Below, one piece after another: positions 34,150 through 43,317 of a stretch of 64,000 bases of DNA (position 1 is the stretch's first letter; every line of letters begins with the position of its first letter). The position numbers and the translations under genes are program-made. The notes under the pieces are model-generated. The model saw nothing but the letters and a program-made list of their open reading frames with translations. It had not been told where the DNA came from and did not search any database. The stretch lies in NCBI GenBank assembly GCA_017521605.1, contig JAFXCD010000020.1, forward strand, positions 20,160 to 84,159. Reading direction: 5' to 3'. Source of the stretch: Lachnospiraceae bacterium. Lineage in GTDB: Bacteria > Bacillota > Clostridia > Lachnospirales > Lachnospiraceae.

Positions 34150-35979
34150 TTAATTTGCCGCATTGATTTTTTCTTTGTATGTATCTCTTACTCCATCCAA
34201 AATTTCGCTAACATCAACTCCATCAGGGTTGAATTCCCACAAGAAACCTTTACCCATATCTAATCCCGGCACCATACTATGATATGTTATCATACCATTC
34301 TTCATCATAGATGGTATTGTTTCACTTATAGCTCTTGCATCAAAATTACCATCTGAATATCCTGTAATATCTGCATATCCTTCATATCCGGGAATATCAG
34401 CGGTATAAACATCCCACGCAAAAGCAATTTTCCATGCTTTATCTTCATCATAACATGCCGGAATCACAAGTGCATTGTTAGTCCAACAGTTTGTATAGCT
34501 TGATGCTTGTGGTCCCTTAGGGAACTGTACAAAACCAATTTCATCATCCATATTTTCATAAGGCATATTCTTTTGAGCCATGTATGCTTCATCCGGGCTA
34601 AATGCAACCTCTCCGTTTAAAAATGCTTGTTTATAATAATCCCACTGAGCATCAGAAGGTCTATCTATTGCATAATTATCCAACACATCTGAAAACCATT
34701 CAAGTGCCTCTATGGTTGCCGGGTCCTCAAATTTATATGTATAATTTCCCGATGCATCAAGGCCAACAAATTCCGAATTATTAGAATATACTGCCTGCTG
34801 AACAGGGATTCCGTAGTTAGCATCAAAACCATAAACATCAATAGTACCATCGTTATCAATATCACGTTGTACTTTTTCCATCATATCCGTCCATGCATCC
34901 CAGGTCCATGTACCGTTTGCCTGCATATCATAGATACTATCAGGGTCAATTCCTGCTTCTTTTAACAATCTCTTATTAAAGAACATTCCACAACGAGGCT
35001 CCGAGTAACCGGCTGCCACTGCATTAATCCTACCATCCTTAGAATACTGCTGATATAATTTATTCATCTGGAATTTAGACTCAGTGAAATCTAAAATATC
35101 TAATGTACTTAAATCATACATATATTCGTTTTTGATAGCCACCTGAGTCATCGGGTCATCACGCAATGTGAAAATATAATTACTCTCATCCCCACCTGCA
35201 ACTACATAATCCACAAAATCCTGTGGTGCAGATGCCCAATCAGAAATAGCAATCTCGTTGATGGTAAAATTATAGGTATCCTGTGCCCATTCAAGATATT
35301 CCTTCTTTGCCATCTCATAAGCATTATTAGGATCAAAGGATAAACCTGAAGACCACCAGTTACGGATAACAATTTCCATGCCACCTAAATCATATACGTT
35401 ACCATTTTCATCCTTAAGTACTTCATACTTTTCAGCTGGTTTCTCAACCACCGGAGGTGCTACAACAGGTGGTTTCTTAGCCTCTTCAATCTGTTTCTTT
35501 TCTTCCTGATATACCTTAGAAGCTTCCTTACGTTCTTCCTTTACACCAAATTCCTGATAATGATTAATAATAGCTGTAAAATCATCACCAAAAGCTTCTT
35601 CTATATCTGTATAGCTTTCCACATAAGCGATAGGATCAAAGTCCGTACCATTATCTCTCTTTTCCTTGATACCATACTCAATATAGTGCTGTACATATGC
35701 ATCCCAGTTATCTCCAAAAGTATTATCCAAATCTTGATAGTTATCACGATATTTTACAATATCAATAACCGGATTCATTACACGACCTTCTTTTAAGCCA
35801 TACTGCAAAAAGTGGCGGTATAACAGGGTCTCATTATAGCCAAATTCATTATACAAATCAGGATACTGATCTGCATAATATTTGGCATTAAATACATCCT
35901 TTAATCCAGCCGCCTCTGCACTCAACCCACTGCTAAGTGTAATACCACAAATTAAACTTAGTGCCAATAGTTTTTTCAT
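34150..35979 (-). CDS. Secreted solute-binding-like protein with three N-terminal ~43-residue repeats
   Basis: 609 aa. Signal peptide 1-23 ends AEA/AG (type I cleavage). The Cys at 11 is not in a lipobox, so it is not a lipoprotein. Three repeats follow (about 28-70, 71-113, 114-156), each with an aromatic [YF]xxxYxDLxxxFG core ending HYxxYGxKExR. Next come a charged linker and a Pro/Val segment (PPVVAPPVVEKP), then a type 1 extracellular solute-binding fold from about 195 (NEIAISDWASAPQD, WTWDAWTDMMEKVQRD, QAFLNGEVAFSPDEAYMAQKN). No ABC permease genes are near. The repeats may attach the protein to the wall, making it a tethered binder or sensor (inference). Confidence 0.75.
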   Translation of the reverse strand: MKKLLALSLICGITLSSGLSAEAAGLKDVFNAKYYADQYPDLYNEFGYNETLLYRHFLQYGLKEGRVMNPVIDIVKYRDNYQDLDNTFGDNWDAYVQHYIEYGIKEKRDNGTDFDPIAYVESYTDIEEAFGDDFTAIINHYQEFGVKEERKEASKVYQEEKKQIEEAKKPPVVAPPVVEKPAEKYEVLKDENGNVYDLGGMEIVIRNWWSSGLSFDPNNAYEMAKKEYLEWAQDTYNFTINEIAISDWASAPQDFVDYVVAGGDESNYIFTLRDDPMTQVAIKNEYMYDLSTLDILDFTESKFQMNKLYQQYSKDGRINAVAAGYSEPRCGMFFNKRLLKEAGIDPDSIYDMQANGTWTWDAWTDMMEKVQRDIDNDGTIDVYGFDANYGIPVQQAVYSNNSEFVGLDASGNYTYKFEDPATIEALEWFSDVLDNYAIDRPSDAQWDYYKQAFLNGEVAFSPDEAYMAQKNMPYENMDDEIGFVQFPKGPQASSYTNCWTNNALVIPACYDEDKAWKIAFAWDVYTADIPGYEGYADITGYSDGNFDARAISETIPSMMKNGMITYHSMVPGLDMGKGFLWEFNPDGVDVSEILDGVRDTYKEKINAAN

Positions 35980-36085
35980 TATTTTGCCTCCACCCTTATA
36001 TAATATGTATATTTATACACTTAACATAAAGTGTAGCACATTTTTACAAAAACGTCAATTTTTGTCAGTTTTTTATAACATAAAA

Positions 36086-36117
36086 GAACCATCTGATGAT
36101 TGTAAATCAGATGGTTC
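36086..36117 (-). terminator. Terminator of the EAL gene
   Basis: A perfect 12-bp stem GAACCATCTGAT (36086-36097) with ATCAGATGGTTC (36106-36117), with T's following on the - strand. It lies 18 bases after the EAL gene stop. Confidence 0.9.
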
Positions 36118-36134
36118 CTTTATTGATGTATTCT

Positions 36135-38546
36135 TTACTCATTTATCCTAATATTCCTCTTAGAGTCAACCACTTCCAAGCGACCATTCTTACTACCGAT
36201 ATCCAAAATATCTTTAGCCAGTATGGTCATATTTAAATTTGCATCATGTATACTTACATTGCCGCTACCATTCATATCACCGATACCAACTACCGAATTT
36301 CCTTCACAATAGAATATGGTGTTAGAATTTTTCACAATACAATCCAACGAACCATAATCCGAACCAAGACAAATAATATTTTTACCACGAATATCACATT
36401 CAATAGTCCCTCCGGAAGCCATAATACTTCCTTCACCATTACTTAAGACTCCAATACCACAAAGATTATTACCGGACTCTGTAATGTTCAGGCTGTAATT
36501 ATGCAATTCCACTCGGGTATTTCCCTTCAATGCACCTATTCCAACTGCATTAGCACAGGACATCTTCAACTCCAAGTCAGCATTTTTAATTTCGATATTG
36601 CTATTTCCGTCAAAGCTTCCAACGCCTATACTGTTTCCTCCCGCGCATTCTATACGAACACCACTTCGGATAATGGAAATCTTAGAATCTACTGCATTCT
36701 TACCTCCACCGATACCAACACAGTTTTCACCATTTGTATCGATAATCAGCTGTGGTAAATATTCAATGGTGATATTTCCATATGTACTTTCCTTATCTCC
36801 ACCTATTGCATATGAATTCAACATTTCACAATGTATATGCAGGCTTCCCTTTCCTGTCAAATTTAATTCTGACCCTTGCGGTACGCGAATCCCTCTATTA
36901 ATAATATCATTTACACCTTCCATCTGAAGCGTAATTTTACTTCCCAGGCCAATATCAATTAATGGCACTTCTTTTTCAGTAGTAATACTCACGTTCCTCA
37001 ATATAATATTTGTTTGTACTCCATCCTTCACTGCAATACTACAACTAATTGGGGTTCCCTTAATACCTTCTATCACCACATTTTTCTTATCGATTAAGAT
37101 AGAATTATAATGCTGAGTAGCAAGCTGTGACAGATTTACCGTTTCATTCTCACCGGGAGAATACACTTTTACGATAAATTCTGACCTCATAATATTCAGT
37201 GCTACTATTTCATCCCTAGATTTTTTATCAATCTCTTTCAAAAGCACAGCATCTGGTCTTGCAACATAAAAGCCTTGTATATAATCCGTTCCCAATCCTA
37301 TCATAGTCTTAAGCTCTTCATAGTTTTCCACACCTTCTGCCAGTGCAGAGTACCCATTTTCATGAATAAACTCTATAATGCCTGCTACAAGCTTCTGAAT
37401 CTTCGGTTTCTCCTGAATATCCTGTACTAAAGCCCTATCAATCTTTACATAATCCGGACTATAGCGTATCAGATTAGACAGATTTGAGAAACCGGTTCCA
37501 TAATCATCTATTGCCAAGGAAATATGATGCTTCTTCAATCGATTTCTAAATCTGGCCAAATGTTCATCATTCATTTCCGTTTGTTCTGTCATCTCAACCA
37601 CCAGCTTATCCATCAACTGACCATATTTTCCAACCAACGCCTCCCAATCCAAGGTATTAAGCATATATGCCGGAATAGAATTAATAAACAGTTTTTTGTC
37701 TTCAAACAAAGTGTAATTCTGCGATAAATATTCCATCATATTGTTCATGGTAGCCATTTCAATATCATATAACTTCCCCAGATTGGTTGCCACTTCTATG
37801 ACTTCTATGGGTTTCATATTAATCACCGGTGCAGTACGCATTAGTGCTTCATATCCAAATACCTTTCCTTCCTGAGCATCCACAATGGGCTGAAAATGGT
37901 AATGGAACAGATTTTTTTCAATTAACAGATTAAACACTTCCTGATGTTTCCATAATACTGTATGTGAGCTGTTTGAAATACTTAAATCCTTTTGCAAGCG
38001 ATTCAATAACAATTCACTATTTGCCAGCTTTAAAAGGCCTTCAAATCTATCATCCCAGCCAGGTTCTCTGGTTATATATCCATAATCCAATTCTATGTAG
38101 TAAGGTTTGCCGGATCTGGTATTGTACTTATCAAGCTCTCTCTGAAGCATTTTATGGTCTGTTTTCAATATGTCCGAAATATTATCAGGAGATTCCGTTT
38201 CTGTATACGATGCCATCACAACAAATCGTTCATCTGAAATATGCCCAATATAAGCCTTATCCCCCAAAATCTGTTTCAATATATCCGCTACAGTTATAAG
38301 CATATCGTCAACTGCCTCAACCCCATAGTTCTCTAAAACATGGATATACTTGGTGATTTCATAAACCGACACCGATAAATACTTTTGCGAGTTTTCATTT
38401 ATATAGGTTCCTTTAAACCATTCAAATACTGCTCGTAATGTTGGTAGCTTTGTCACAGCATTACTATCGTATATATTGTCCCCCTTCTCCACACACAATT
38501 CAAACTTTTCTCTCCCTTTTTCCATACACTTTCGCATCCTAAACAT
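36135..38546 (-). CDS. EAL c-di-GMP phosphodiesterase with degenerate GGDEF and C-terminal predicted beta-helix
   Basis: 803 aa; the start is uncertain (several early ATGs, no strong ribosome site). Residues about 30-195 form a degenerate GGDEF domain (ISDERF where GGDEF is expected). The EAL domain (about 205-450) keeps its catalytic set: GYEALMR (231-237), N289, E318 in VVEMTEQT, DDYGTGFS (347-354), K368 in VKID, AEGVE (403-407) and QGFY. It should hydrolyse c-di-GMP. The last ~340 residues are repetitive, with rungs such as NAVGIGALKG and NSVVGIGDMNGSG followed by beta-strands, as in a right-handed beta-helix. No signal peptide or membrane segment, so cytosolic. Confidence 0.8.
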   Translation of the reverse strand: MFRMRKCMEKGREKFELCVEKGDNIYDSNAVTKLPTLRAVFEWFKGTYINENSQKYLSVSVYEITKYIHVLENYGVEAVDDMLITVADILKQILGDKAYIGHISDERFVVMASYTETESPDNISDILKTDHKMLQRELDKYNTRSGKPYYIELDYGYITREPGWDDRFEGLLKLANSELLLNRLQKDLSISNSSHTVLWKHQEVFNLLIEKNLFHYHFQPIVDAQEGKVFGYEALMRTAPVINMKPIEVIEVATNLGKLYDIEMATMNNMMEYLSQNYTLFEDKKLFINSIPAYMLNTLDWEALVGKYGQLMDKLVVEMTEQTEMNDEHLARFRNRLKKHHISLAIDDYGTGFSNLSNLIRYSPDYVKIDRALVQDIQEKPKIQKLVAGIIEFIHENGYSALAEGVENYEELKTMIGLGTDYIQGFYVARPDAVLLKEIDKKSRDEIVALNIMRSEFIVKVYSPGENETVNLSQLATQHYNSILIDKKNVVIEGIKGTPISCSIAVKDGVQTNIILRNVSITTEKEVPLIDIGLGSKITLQMEGVNDIINRGIRVPQGSELNLTGKGSLHIHCEMLNSYAIGGDKESTYGNITIEYLPQLIIDTNGENCVGIGGGKNAVDSKISIIRSGVRIECAGGNSIGVGSFDGNSNIEIKNADLELKMSCANAVGIGALKGNTRVELHNYSLNITESGNNLCGIGVLSNGEGSIMASGGTIECDIRGKNIICLGSDYGSLDCIVKNSNTIFYCEGNSVVGIGDMNGSGNVSIHDANLNMTILAKDILDIGSKNGRLEVVDSKRNIRINE

Positions 38547-38630
38547 TAATTGTATTTACAGTTTCATATATTTATTACACCATCTTTATCATAATATGTC
38601 AAGAAATCCTTATATGGCAATTTCACCAAA

Positions 38631-38664
38631 AAAATCCCGGCATGTTAGCCATGCCAGGATTTTT
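38631..38664 (-). terminator. Terminator of the gpsA operon
   Basis: AATCCCGGCATG and CATGCCAGGATT form a stem with one mismatch and a short loop, with T's on the - strand, just after the gpsA stop. Confidence 0.85.
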
Positions 38665-38671
38665 ATTACTT

Positions 38672-39685
38672 CTATTCCTCTTCCCATGGGGCGTCAGAAA
38701 CTTCAATTTTTTTGTCACGAAGCATTAAATCCTTCACTGCTTCTGCTGCAGGTTTTCCTTCAAAGAGTACCAAATTTACCTGCTCAATAATGGGAAGCTG
38801 TACATTATACTTCTTAGCCAGCTGCATTGCTGCTTTTGCAGAATATACACCTTCTACCACCATCTTTACTTCTGACATAGCTTCTTCCATGGATTTGCCC
38901 TGTCCGATTAAAATACCGGCTCTACGATTTCTGGAATGCATACTGGCACAAGTTACAATCAAATCACCGATTCCGGTAAGTCCGGAGAAGGTTTCATAAC
39001 GACCACCCATGGCCATACCCAGGCGTCCGATTTCTGTAATACCTCTGGTAATCAGTGCTGCTTTTGTGTTATCTCCGTATCCCAAACCATCCGCAATACC
39101 TGCTGCTAGCGCAACCACATTCTTTAAGGAACCGCCCAGTTCAATGCCCAGTACATCAGGACTGATATACACACGGAACACTTCATTCATAAACAGACTT
39201 CTGATATATTCAGCAGTAGATTTCTTCTTAGCACCTACTACAATGGTAGTAGGCACACCTCTTCCCACTTCTTCTGCATGAGAAGGTCCGGATAATACTG
39301 CTACTGTTGCTTGGGGAATCTCCTGCTCAATAATCTCTGTCAGAGTCATAACAGTATCTTCTTCAATCCCCTTTGCCACATTAACAATAATCTGACCGGG
39401 TGCCACAAATTCCTTAAAACGCTTTGCAGTCTCTCTGGTATAGGAGCTTGCCACTGCCATAACCAGCATATCCTTATCCTTCACTGCCTCTGCTTCATCA
39501 GTAGTAAAAATCATATCTTCTGCCAGCTTCACTCCGGGAAGCATCTTATGCTCATGCTCTGTAGAAAGCATTTCGATTTCTTTCTCCAACGCGGACCATA
39601 TGGTAATTTCATGACCATTCTTATGTAACAATACTGACAATGCAATACCCCAGCTACCACCACCTAAAACAGCTACCTTTGCCAT
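38672..39685 (-). CDS. gpsA: Glycerol-3-phosphate dehydrogenase [NAD(P)+]
   Basis: 337 aa. Makes sn-glycerol-3-phosphate from dihydroxyacetone phosphate for phospholipids. N-terminal dinucleotide fold VAVLGGGSWGIALS, then AKGIEEDT, the catalytic-Lys segment GGSLKNVVALAAGIADGLGYGDNTKAALITRG, and GLTGIGDLIVTC with SRNR. Coupled with plsY (the next lipid step) and der: gap 14 nt, and plsY overlaps der by 1 base. Confidence 0.96.
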   Translation of the reverse strand: MAKVAVLGGGSWGIALSVLLHKNGHEITIWSALEKEIEMLSTEHEHKMLPGVKLAEDMIFTTDEAEAVKDKDMLVMAVASSYTRETAKRFKEFVAPGQIIVNVAKGIEEDTVMTLTEIIEQEIPQATVAVLSGPSHAEEVGRGVPTTIVVGAKKKSTAEYIRSLFMNEVFRVYISPDVLGIELGGSLKNVVALAAGIADGLGYGDNTKAALITRGITEIGRLGMAMGGRYETFSGLTGIGDLIVTCASMHSRNRRAGILIGQGKSMEEAMSEVKMVVEGVYSAKAAMQLAKKYNVQLPIIEQVNLVLFEGKPAAEAVKDLMLRDKKIEVSDAPWEEE

Positions 39686-39699
39686 GATATTTCCTCCTA

Positions 39700-40347
39700 T
39701 TATACCTTATTTTTTTTGGTTAAATAAGTCTTCCTTTCTTCACCATGAATGAGTCTTACAATATTTTGTCTATGCTTCCAGTATGCCATAACTGCCAGTA
39801 AAAATGCAATAATATACATTTCTATCAACAACTTCTGTTCCATACCAAAAAGCCCCATCTGTCCACTGATAATAATCTGAATTACAAACCCCAGATATAC
39901 CAGCAGAGAACCCAAAGATACATAATGTGTAATAAAAAATGCACCAAAAAACAACACTACACCTACCGGAATAAAGGATGGATGAAATGACAAAATCAGA
40001 CCGGCTGTTGCTGCAATTCCTTTACCACCCTTAAAGCCCATATAGAAAGGAAAATTGTGTCCAAGTATGGCTCCTGCAGCCGTATAAATGCAAAGCAGAT
40101 AAATCATATCTGCATGACTATCACCATAAATCAGGCGGCATACGCACACTGCCAATATACACTTTAAACAATCACCCAAAAGTACAATCAATCCAGCCTT
40201 GGTGCCTAATACACGTAACGCATTGGTAGTTCCTGAATTACCGCTGCCATGCTCACGAATATCAATACCATGTGCTTTTCCATAAAAAAATGCTGTCTGG
40301 AATAAGCCAAAGACATATCCCATAATCAAACAAACTAAACGACTCAT
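39700..40347 (-). CDS. plsY: Acyl-phosphate:glycerol-3-phosphate acyltransferase
   Basis: 215 aa membrane protein with about five TM helices. Acylates glycerol-3-phosphate using acyl-phosphate from PlsX. Motifs: the N-terminal loop with REHGSGNSGTTNALRVLG, GDCLKC, and HNFPFYMGFKGGKGIAATAG. The start codon shares one base with the der stop (TAATG). Directly upstream of gpsA, which makes its substrate. Confidence 0.95.
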   Translation of the reverse strand: MSRLVCLIMGYVFGLFQTAFFYGKAHGIDIREHGSGNSGTTNALRVLGTKAGLIVLLGDCLKCILAVCVCRLIYGDSHADMIYLLCIYTAAGAILGHNFPFYMGFKGGKGIAATAGLILSFHPSFIPVGVVLFFGAFFITHYVSLGSLLVYLGFVIQIIISGQMGLFGMEQKLLIEMYIIAFLLAVMAYWKHRQNIVRLIHGEERKTYLTKKNKV

Positions 40348-41687
40348 TACTGATCTTTTTCCTTTCGTTCACGTATAATAAAGTGAAGCGGGGTACCCTT
40401 GAAGCCAAAAGTATCTCGAATCTGATTTTCAATATAACGGGTATATGAAAAATGCATCAATTCCTTGTCATTTACAAAAATAACAAATGTAGGAGGCTTT
40501 ACTGCCACCTGTGTAATATAATACAGACGAAGTCTCTTGCCCTTATCGGAAGGAGGCTGCTGCATAGCCACCGCTTCTGCCATAATTTCATTCAATACAC
40601 CGGTTGCCACTCGCATAGCATGATTTTCACTTACCATATCAATGGTTTCATATAACTTAGGCAAACGCTGGCCTGTCTTTGCGGAAATAAACAGCATTTC
40701 TGCATAAGGCATATAGGATAAGGTATTTCGTACCTTCTCCGTAAAGCGATAAATGGTCTTGTCGTCCTTTTCAATAGCATCCCATTTGTTTACGGCAATA
40801 ATCACCGCTTTACCTCTGTCATGAGCAATTCCTGCAATTTTAGCATCCTGCTCAGTAACACCTTCGGAAGCATCAATTACCATAACCACCACATCTGCAC
40901 GCTCTACCGCACTAACTGTACGAACAATCATGAAATGCTCCAGCTCTTCTTTAATCTTATTCTTTCTGCGAAGTCCCGCTGTATCAATAAACACATATTC
41001 CTTACCATTATAAGTAATCTCTGTATCCACTGCATCACGAGTAGTTCCGGCTATATCCGAAACAATCAAACGGTTTTCACCCAGCAATTTGTTGATAATA
41101 GAGGATTTACCTACATTAGGCTTTCCCACGATAGCCACACGGATACGGTCATCTTCCTCTTCTTCCTCTTCCGTCTCCGGAAAATACTCACTTACCACAT
41201 CCAGCATATCACCGATACCAAGACGGTTTGCTGCGGAGATGGGATGAGGGTCACCAATACCCAGATTATAGAATTCATAAACATCAGCCATATATTTTTC
41301 AAAGCTGTCCACTTTGTTTACCACCAAAACCACAGGCTTATGGCAACGACGCAGCATATCTGCCACCTTTGCATCTGCATCCTGAAGTCCCTGCTTTACA
41401 TCTACCAGGAAAATAATCACATCTGCAGTTTCCATGGCAATCTCTGCCTGCTCACGCATCTGGGAAAGGATAATATCCTTGCTGTCCGGTTCAATACCAC
41501 CGGTATCAATCAGGGTAAAGGATTTATCCAACCAGGTAATATCCGCATAAATACGGTCTCTGGTAATACCCGGTGTATCTTTTACAATAGATATATTTTC
41601 ACCTGCCAACACATTAAACAGGGTGGACTTTCCTACATTGGGACGTCCCACCACTGCTACGATGGGCTTGGATTTTCTCTTGCTCAT
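40347..41687 (-). CDS. der: Ribosome-associated GTPase Der (EngA)
   Basis: 446 aa. Two tandem GTPase domains, G1 GRPNVGKST (about 12-20) and G1' GKPNVGKSS (about 188-196), each with DTxG and NKxD motifs (NKVD, NKWD), then the KH-like C-terminal domain ([18 protein letters not shown]). Needed for 50S maturation. GGAGG lies before the ATG. An open + strand frame over this gene (40821-41747) is a shadow. Confidence 0.96.
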   Translation of the reverse strand: MSKRKSKPIVAVVGRPNVGKSTLFNVLAGENISIVKDTPGITRDRIYADITWLDKSFTLIDTGGIEPDSKDIILSQMREQAEIAMETADVIIFLVDVKQGLQDADAKVADMLRRCHKPVVLVVNKVDSFEKYMADVYEFYNLGIGDPHPISAANRLGIGDMLDVVSEYFPETEEEEEEDDRIRVAIVGKPNVGKSSIINKLLGENRLIVSDIAGTTRDAVDTEITYNGKEYVFIDTAGLRRKNKIKEELEHFMIVRTVSAVERADVVVMVIDASEGVTEQDAKIAGIAHDRGKAVIIAVNKWDAIEKDDKTIYRFTEKVRNTLSYMPYAEMLFISAKTGQRLPKLYETIDMVSENHAMRVATGVLNEIMAEAVAMQQPPSDKGKRLRLYYITQVAVKPPTFVIFVNDKELMHFSYTRYIENQIRDTFGFKGTPLHFIIRERKEKDQ

Positions 41688-41721
41688 TTCTTCCTCCTTG
41701 TAACTCTACGAGGTCAGTTAC

Positions 41722-43053
41722 TTACTCTTTTCCTAACACTGCATTAATAAAGTCATATCCGCTTGATTTTACAATATTAACGGGGACTTGTAAAGACTTT
41801 TCCAAGTCTGACCTGGTAAAATCATCCAAAAATACTTCTTCACCACTACGCAGCACATTCTGAGGAAGCAGGAGTCTGGTACCCAGTGCTTTCCCCTTTA
41901 ATTGCTTTTCAATATCCTGTCCGGTAAGAAGTCCTGAAACCGTAATATACTCCCCAAAAAATTCATTTACAATGGGATACACATGAATTTTCAACTCAGG
42001 AAAGCTTTCCTCCATAGTATTGGCCATTCTTTGAATATATGGATATGCCAAAAGGCCTGTTGCCATGGAAATTTCTTCCACAAAATTTTCATCCGGAAGT
42101 TTCTGTTCTTCTGCCAGTTTATTCATACCGTCCTTGAATTCTTCCATTAATAAACGGGTCATGCCCACACCATTTTCCAGCTGCAGATAGCCATCGTATC
42201 GCTCTTCTTCAGGCATTTCCCTTTCTGCCAAAATATACCACTCATCACTGGCATGGATAAAATGGGTTCCATGCTCTGCATAAAGTTTTTTCTGCCAGCC
42301 TTCAATCATATCAATCACCTTACAGGCATCCTCTTTCGTAAAAGTCTCTAAAGGATACAATCCTTCACGATACTTGGACAAGCCTACAGGCACCACGGAT
42401 ACACTTTCCAGATTGGGCAAATATTTGGTCAGCTCACGAATACTGAATTCCAGTTCTTCGCCGTCATTCACACCCTTACAAAGCACTATCTGACCATTCA
42501 TGGTGATTCCCGCCTCATACAAGGTATCCACTTTTCTCAAAGCCTCTCCTGCAAAACGGTTATTCAGCATTTTACAACGAAGTTCCGGATTCATGGTCTG
42601 GAAGGAAATATTAATGGGTGATAAATGATACCTGATAATCCTTTCAATATCATGGTCAGACATATTGGTTAAGGTTACATAATTGCCTTGCAAGAAGGAC
42701 AATCTGGAATCATCATCCTTAAAATACAAGGTTTCACGCATACCCTTAGGCATCTGGTCAATAAAGCAAAAGATACACTTATTATGGCAATGACGATATT
42801 CATCCATGAGACCATTTTCGAACTCTATTCCTAAATCTTCATCAAAATCCTTGTCCACTTCTAAAAGCCATTGTTCACCATCCGGCTTTTGAATAAGGAC
42901 CTCAATATAGGTATCCTGCACCAGAAACTGATAGTCAAAAATATCCTCAATCTCTGTATTATCTATGGACAGTAGGATGTCTCCTGCTTCAATTTCTAAT
43001 TCCTCCGCAATACTTCCGGGAAGGACGCGGCTAATAATGTGTTGTTTTTTCAT
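41722..43053 (-). CDS. DUF512 radical SAM-like protein with N-terminal PDZ domain
   Basis: 443 aa. The N-terminal ~75 residues are PDZ-like (SRVLPGSIAEELEIEAGDILLSIDNTEIED). Next comes a radical-SAM type cluster CHNKCIFCFID (CxxxCxxC, about residue 89), followed by DDDSRLSFLQGNYVTLTN, a QTMNPELRCKMLNNR stretch, and the DUF512 C-terminus. Conserved in Clostridia, often next to der. Substrate unknown. The ribosome site AAGGAA is about 10 nt from the ATG. Confidence 0.9.
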   Translation of the reverse strand: MKKQHIISRVLPGSIAEELEIEAGDILLSIDNTEIEDIFDYQFLVQDTYIEVLIQKPDGEQWLLEVDKDFDEDLGIEFENGLMDEYRHCHNKCIFCFIDQMPKGMRETLYFKDDDSRLSFLQGNYVTLTNMSDHDIERIIRYHLSPINISFQTMNPELRCKMLNNRFAGEALRKVDTLYEAGITMNGQIVLCKGVNDGEELEFSIRELTKYLPNLESVSVVPVGLSKYREGLYPLETFTKEDACKVIDMIEGWQKKLYAEHGTHFIHASDEWYILAEREMPEEERYDGYLQLENGVGMTRLLMEEFKDGMNKLAEEQKLPDENFVEEISMATGLLAYPYIQRMANTMEESFPELKIHVYPIVNEFFGEYITVSGLLTGQDIEKQLKGKALGTRLLLPQNVLRSGEEVFLDDFTRSDLEKSLQVPVNIVKSSGYDFINAVLGKE

Positions 43054-43143
43054 AATGTAAAAGTTCCTTTTTATAATTGTTCAGGCAGACTCGCAAGGGC
43101 GCACTTACGTGCTCACTCGTGCTACCGCACTGCCTTGCTCGTT

Positions 43144-43201
43144 AAACATGTAGGTAAAATTAAATGTCGCTTCGCGCCGCTTAATTTTCTACCACATGTT
43201 T
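43144..43201. repeat. Imperfect palindrome between DUF512 and prs
   Basis: AAACATGTAGGTAAAATTAA ... TTAATTTTCTACCACATGTTT, arms of about 20 nt with one bulge, around a GC-rich centre (GCTTCGCGCCGC). It is preceded by further GC-rich hairpins at about 43092-43140 (GCACTTACGTGC; CGCAAGG with CCTTGCTCG). Architecture like the element at 28630-28683. The rest of the 250-base gap holds the prs promoter. Confidence 0.6.
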
Positions 43202-43218
43202 ATCATACAAGAAAAATC

Positions 43219-43247
43219 TTGACGTGTCACTACCAGAATGTTATAAA
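43219..43247 (+). promoter_or_regulatory. sigma-A promoter of prs
   Basis: TTGACG (43219-43224), a 17-bp spacer, then TATAAA (43242-43247), about 70 bases upstream of the start. No PurR-like box recognised. Confidence 0.7.
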
Positions 43248-43317
43248 TTAATTATTGTTGTATGAATTATTTATTAAATTATGTACCAACGAATAAAAAA
43301 TACACTTGGAGGTTCTC

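Noticed and set aside
34150-35979. Lipoprotein assignment for the solute-binding-like protein
   Set aside because: The Cys at position 11 is preceded by LI, not a lipobox, and a clear AEA type I site follows.
36135-37100. Repeats as a CRISPR or satellite array
   Set aside because: The periodicity is in the protein (beta-helix rungs within one frame); the DNA copies are too diverged.
40821-41747. 308-codon + strand frame
   Set aside because: Lies antisense over der, whose full GTPase motifs are on the other strand; the translation is low-complexity and lacks domains.
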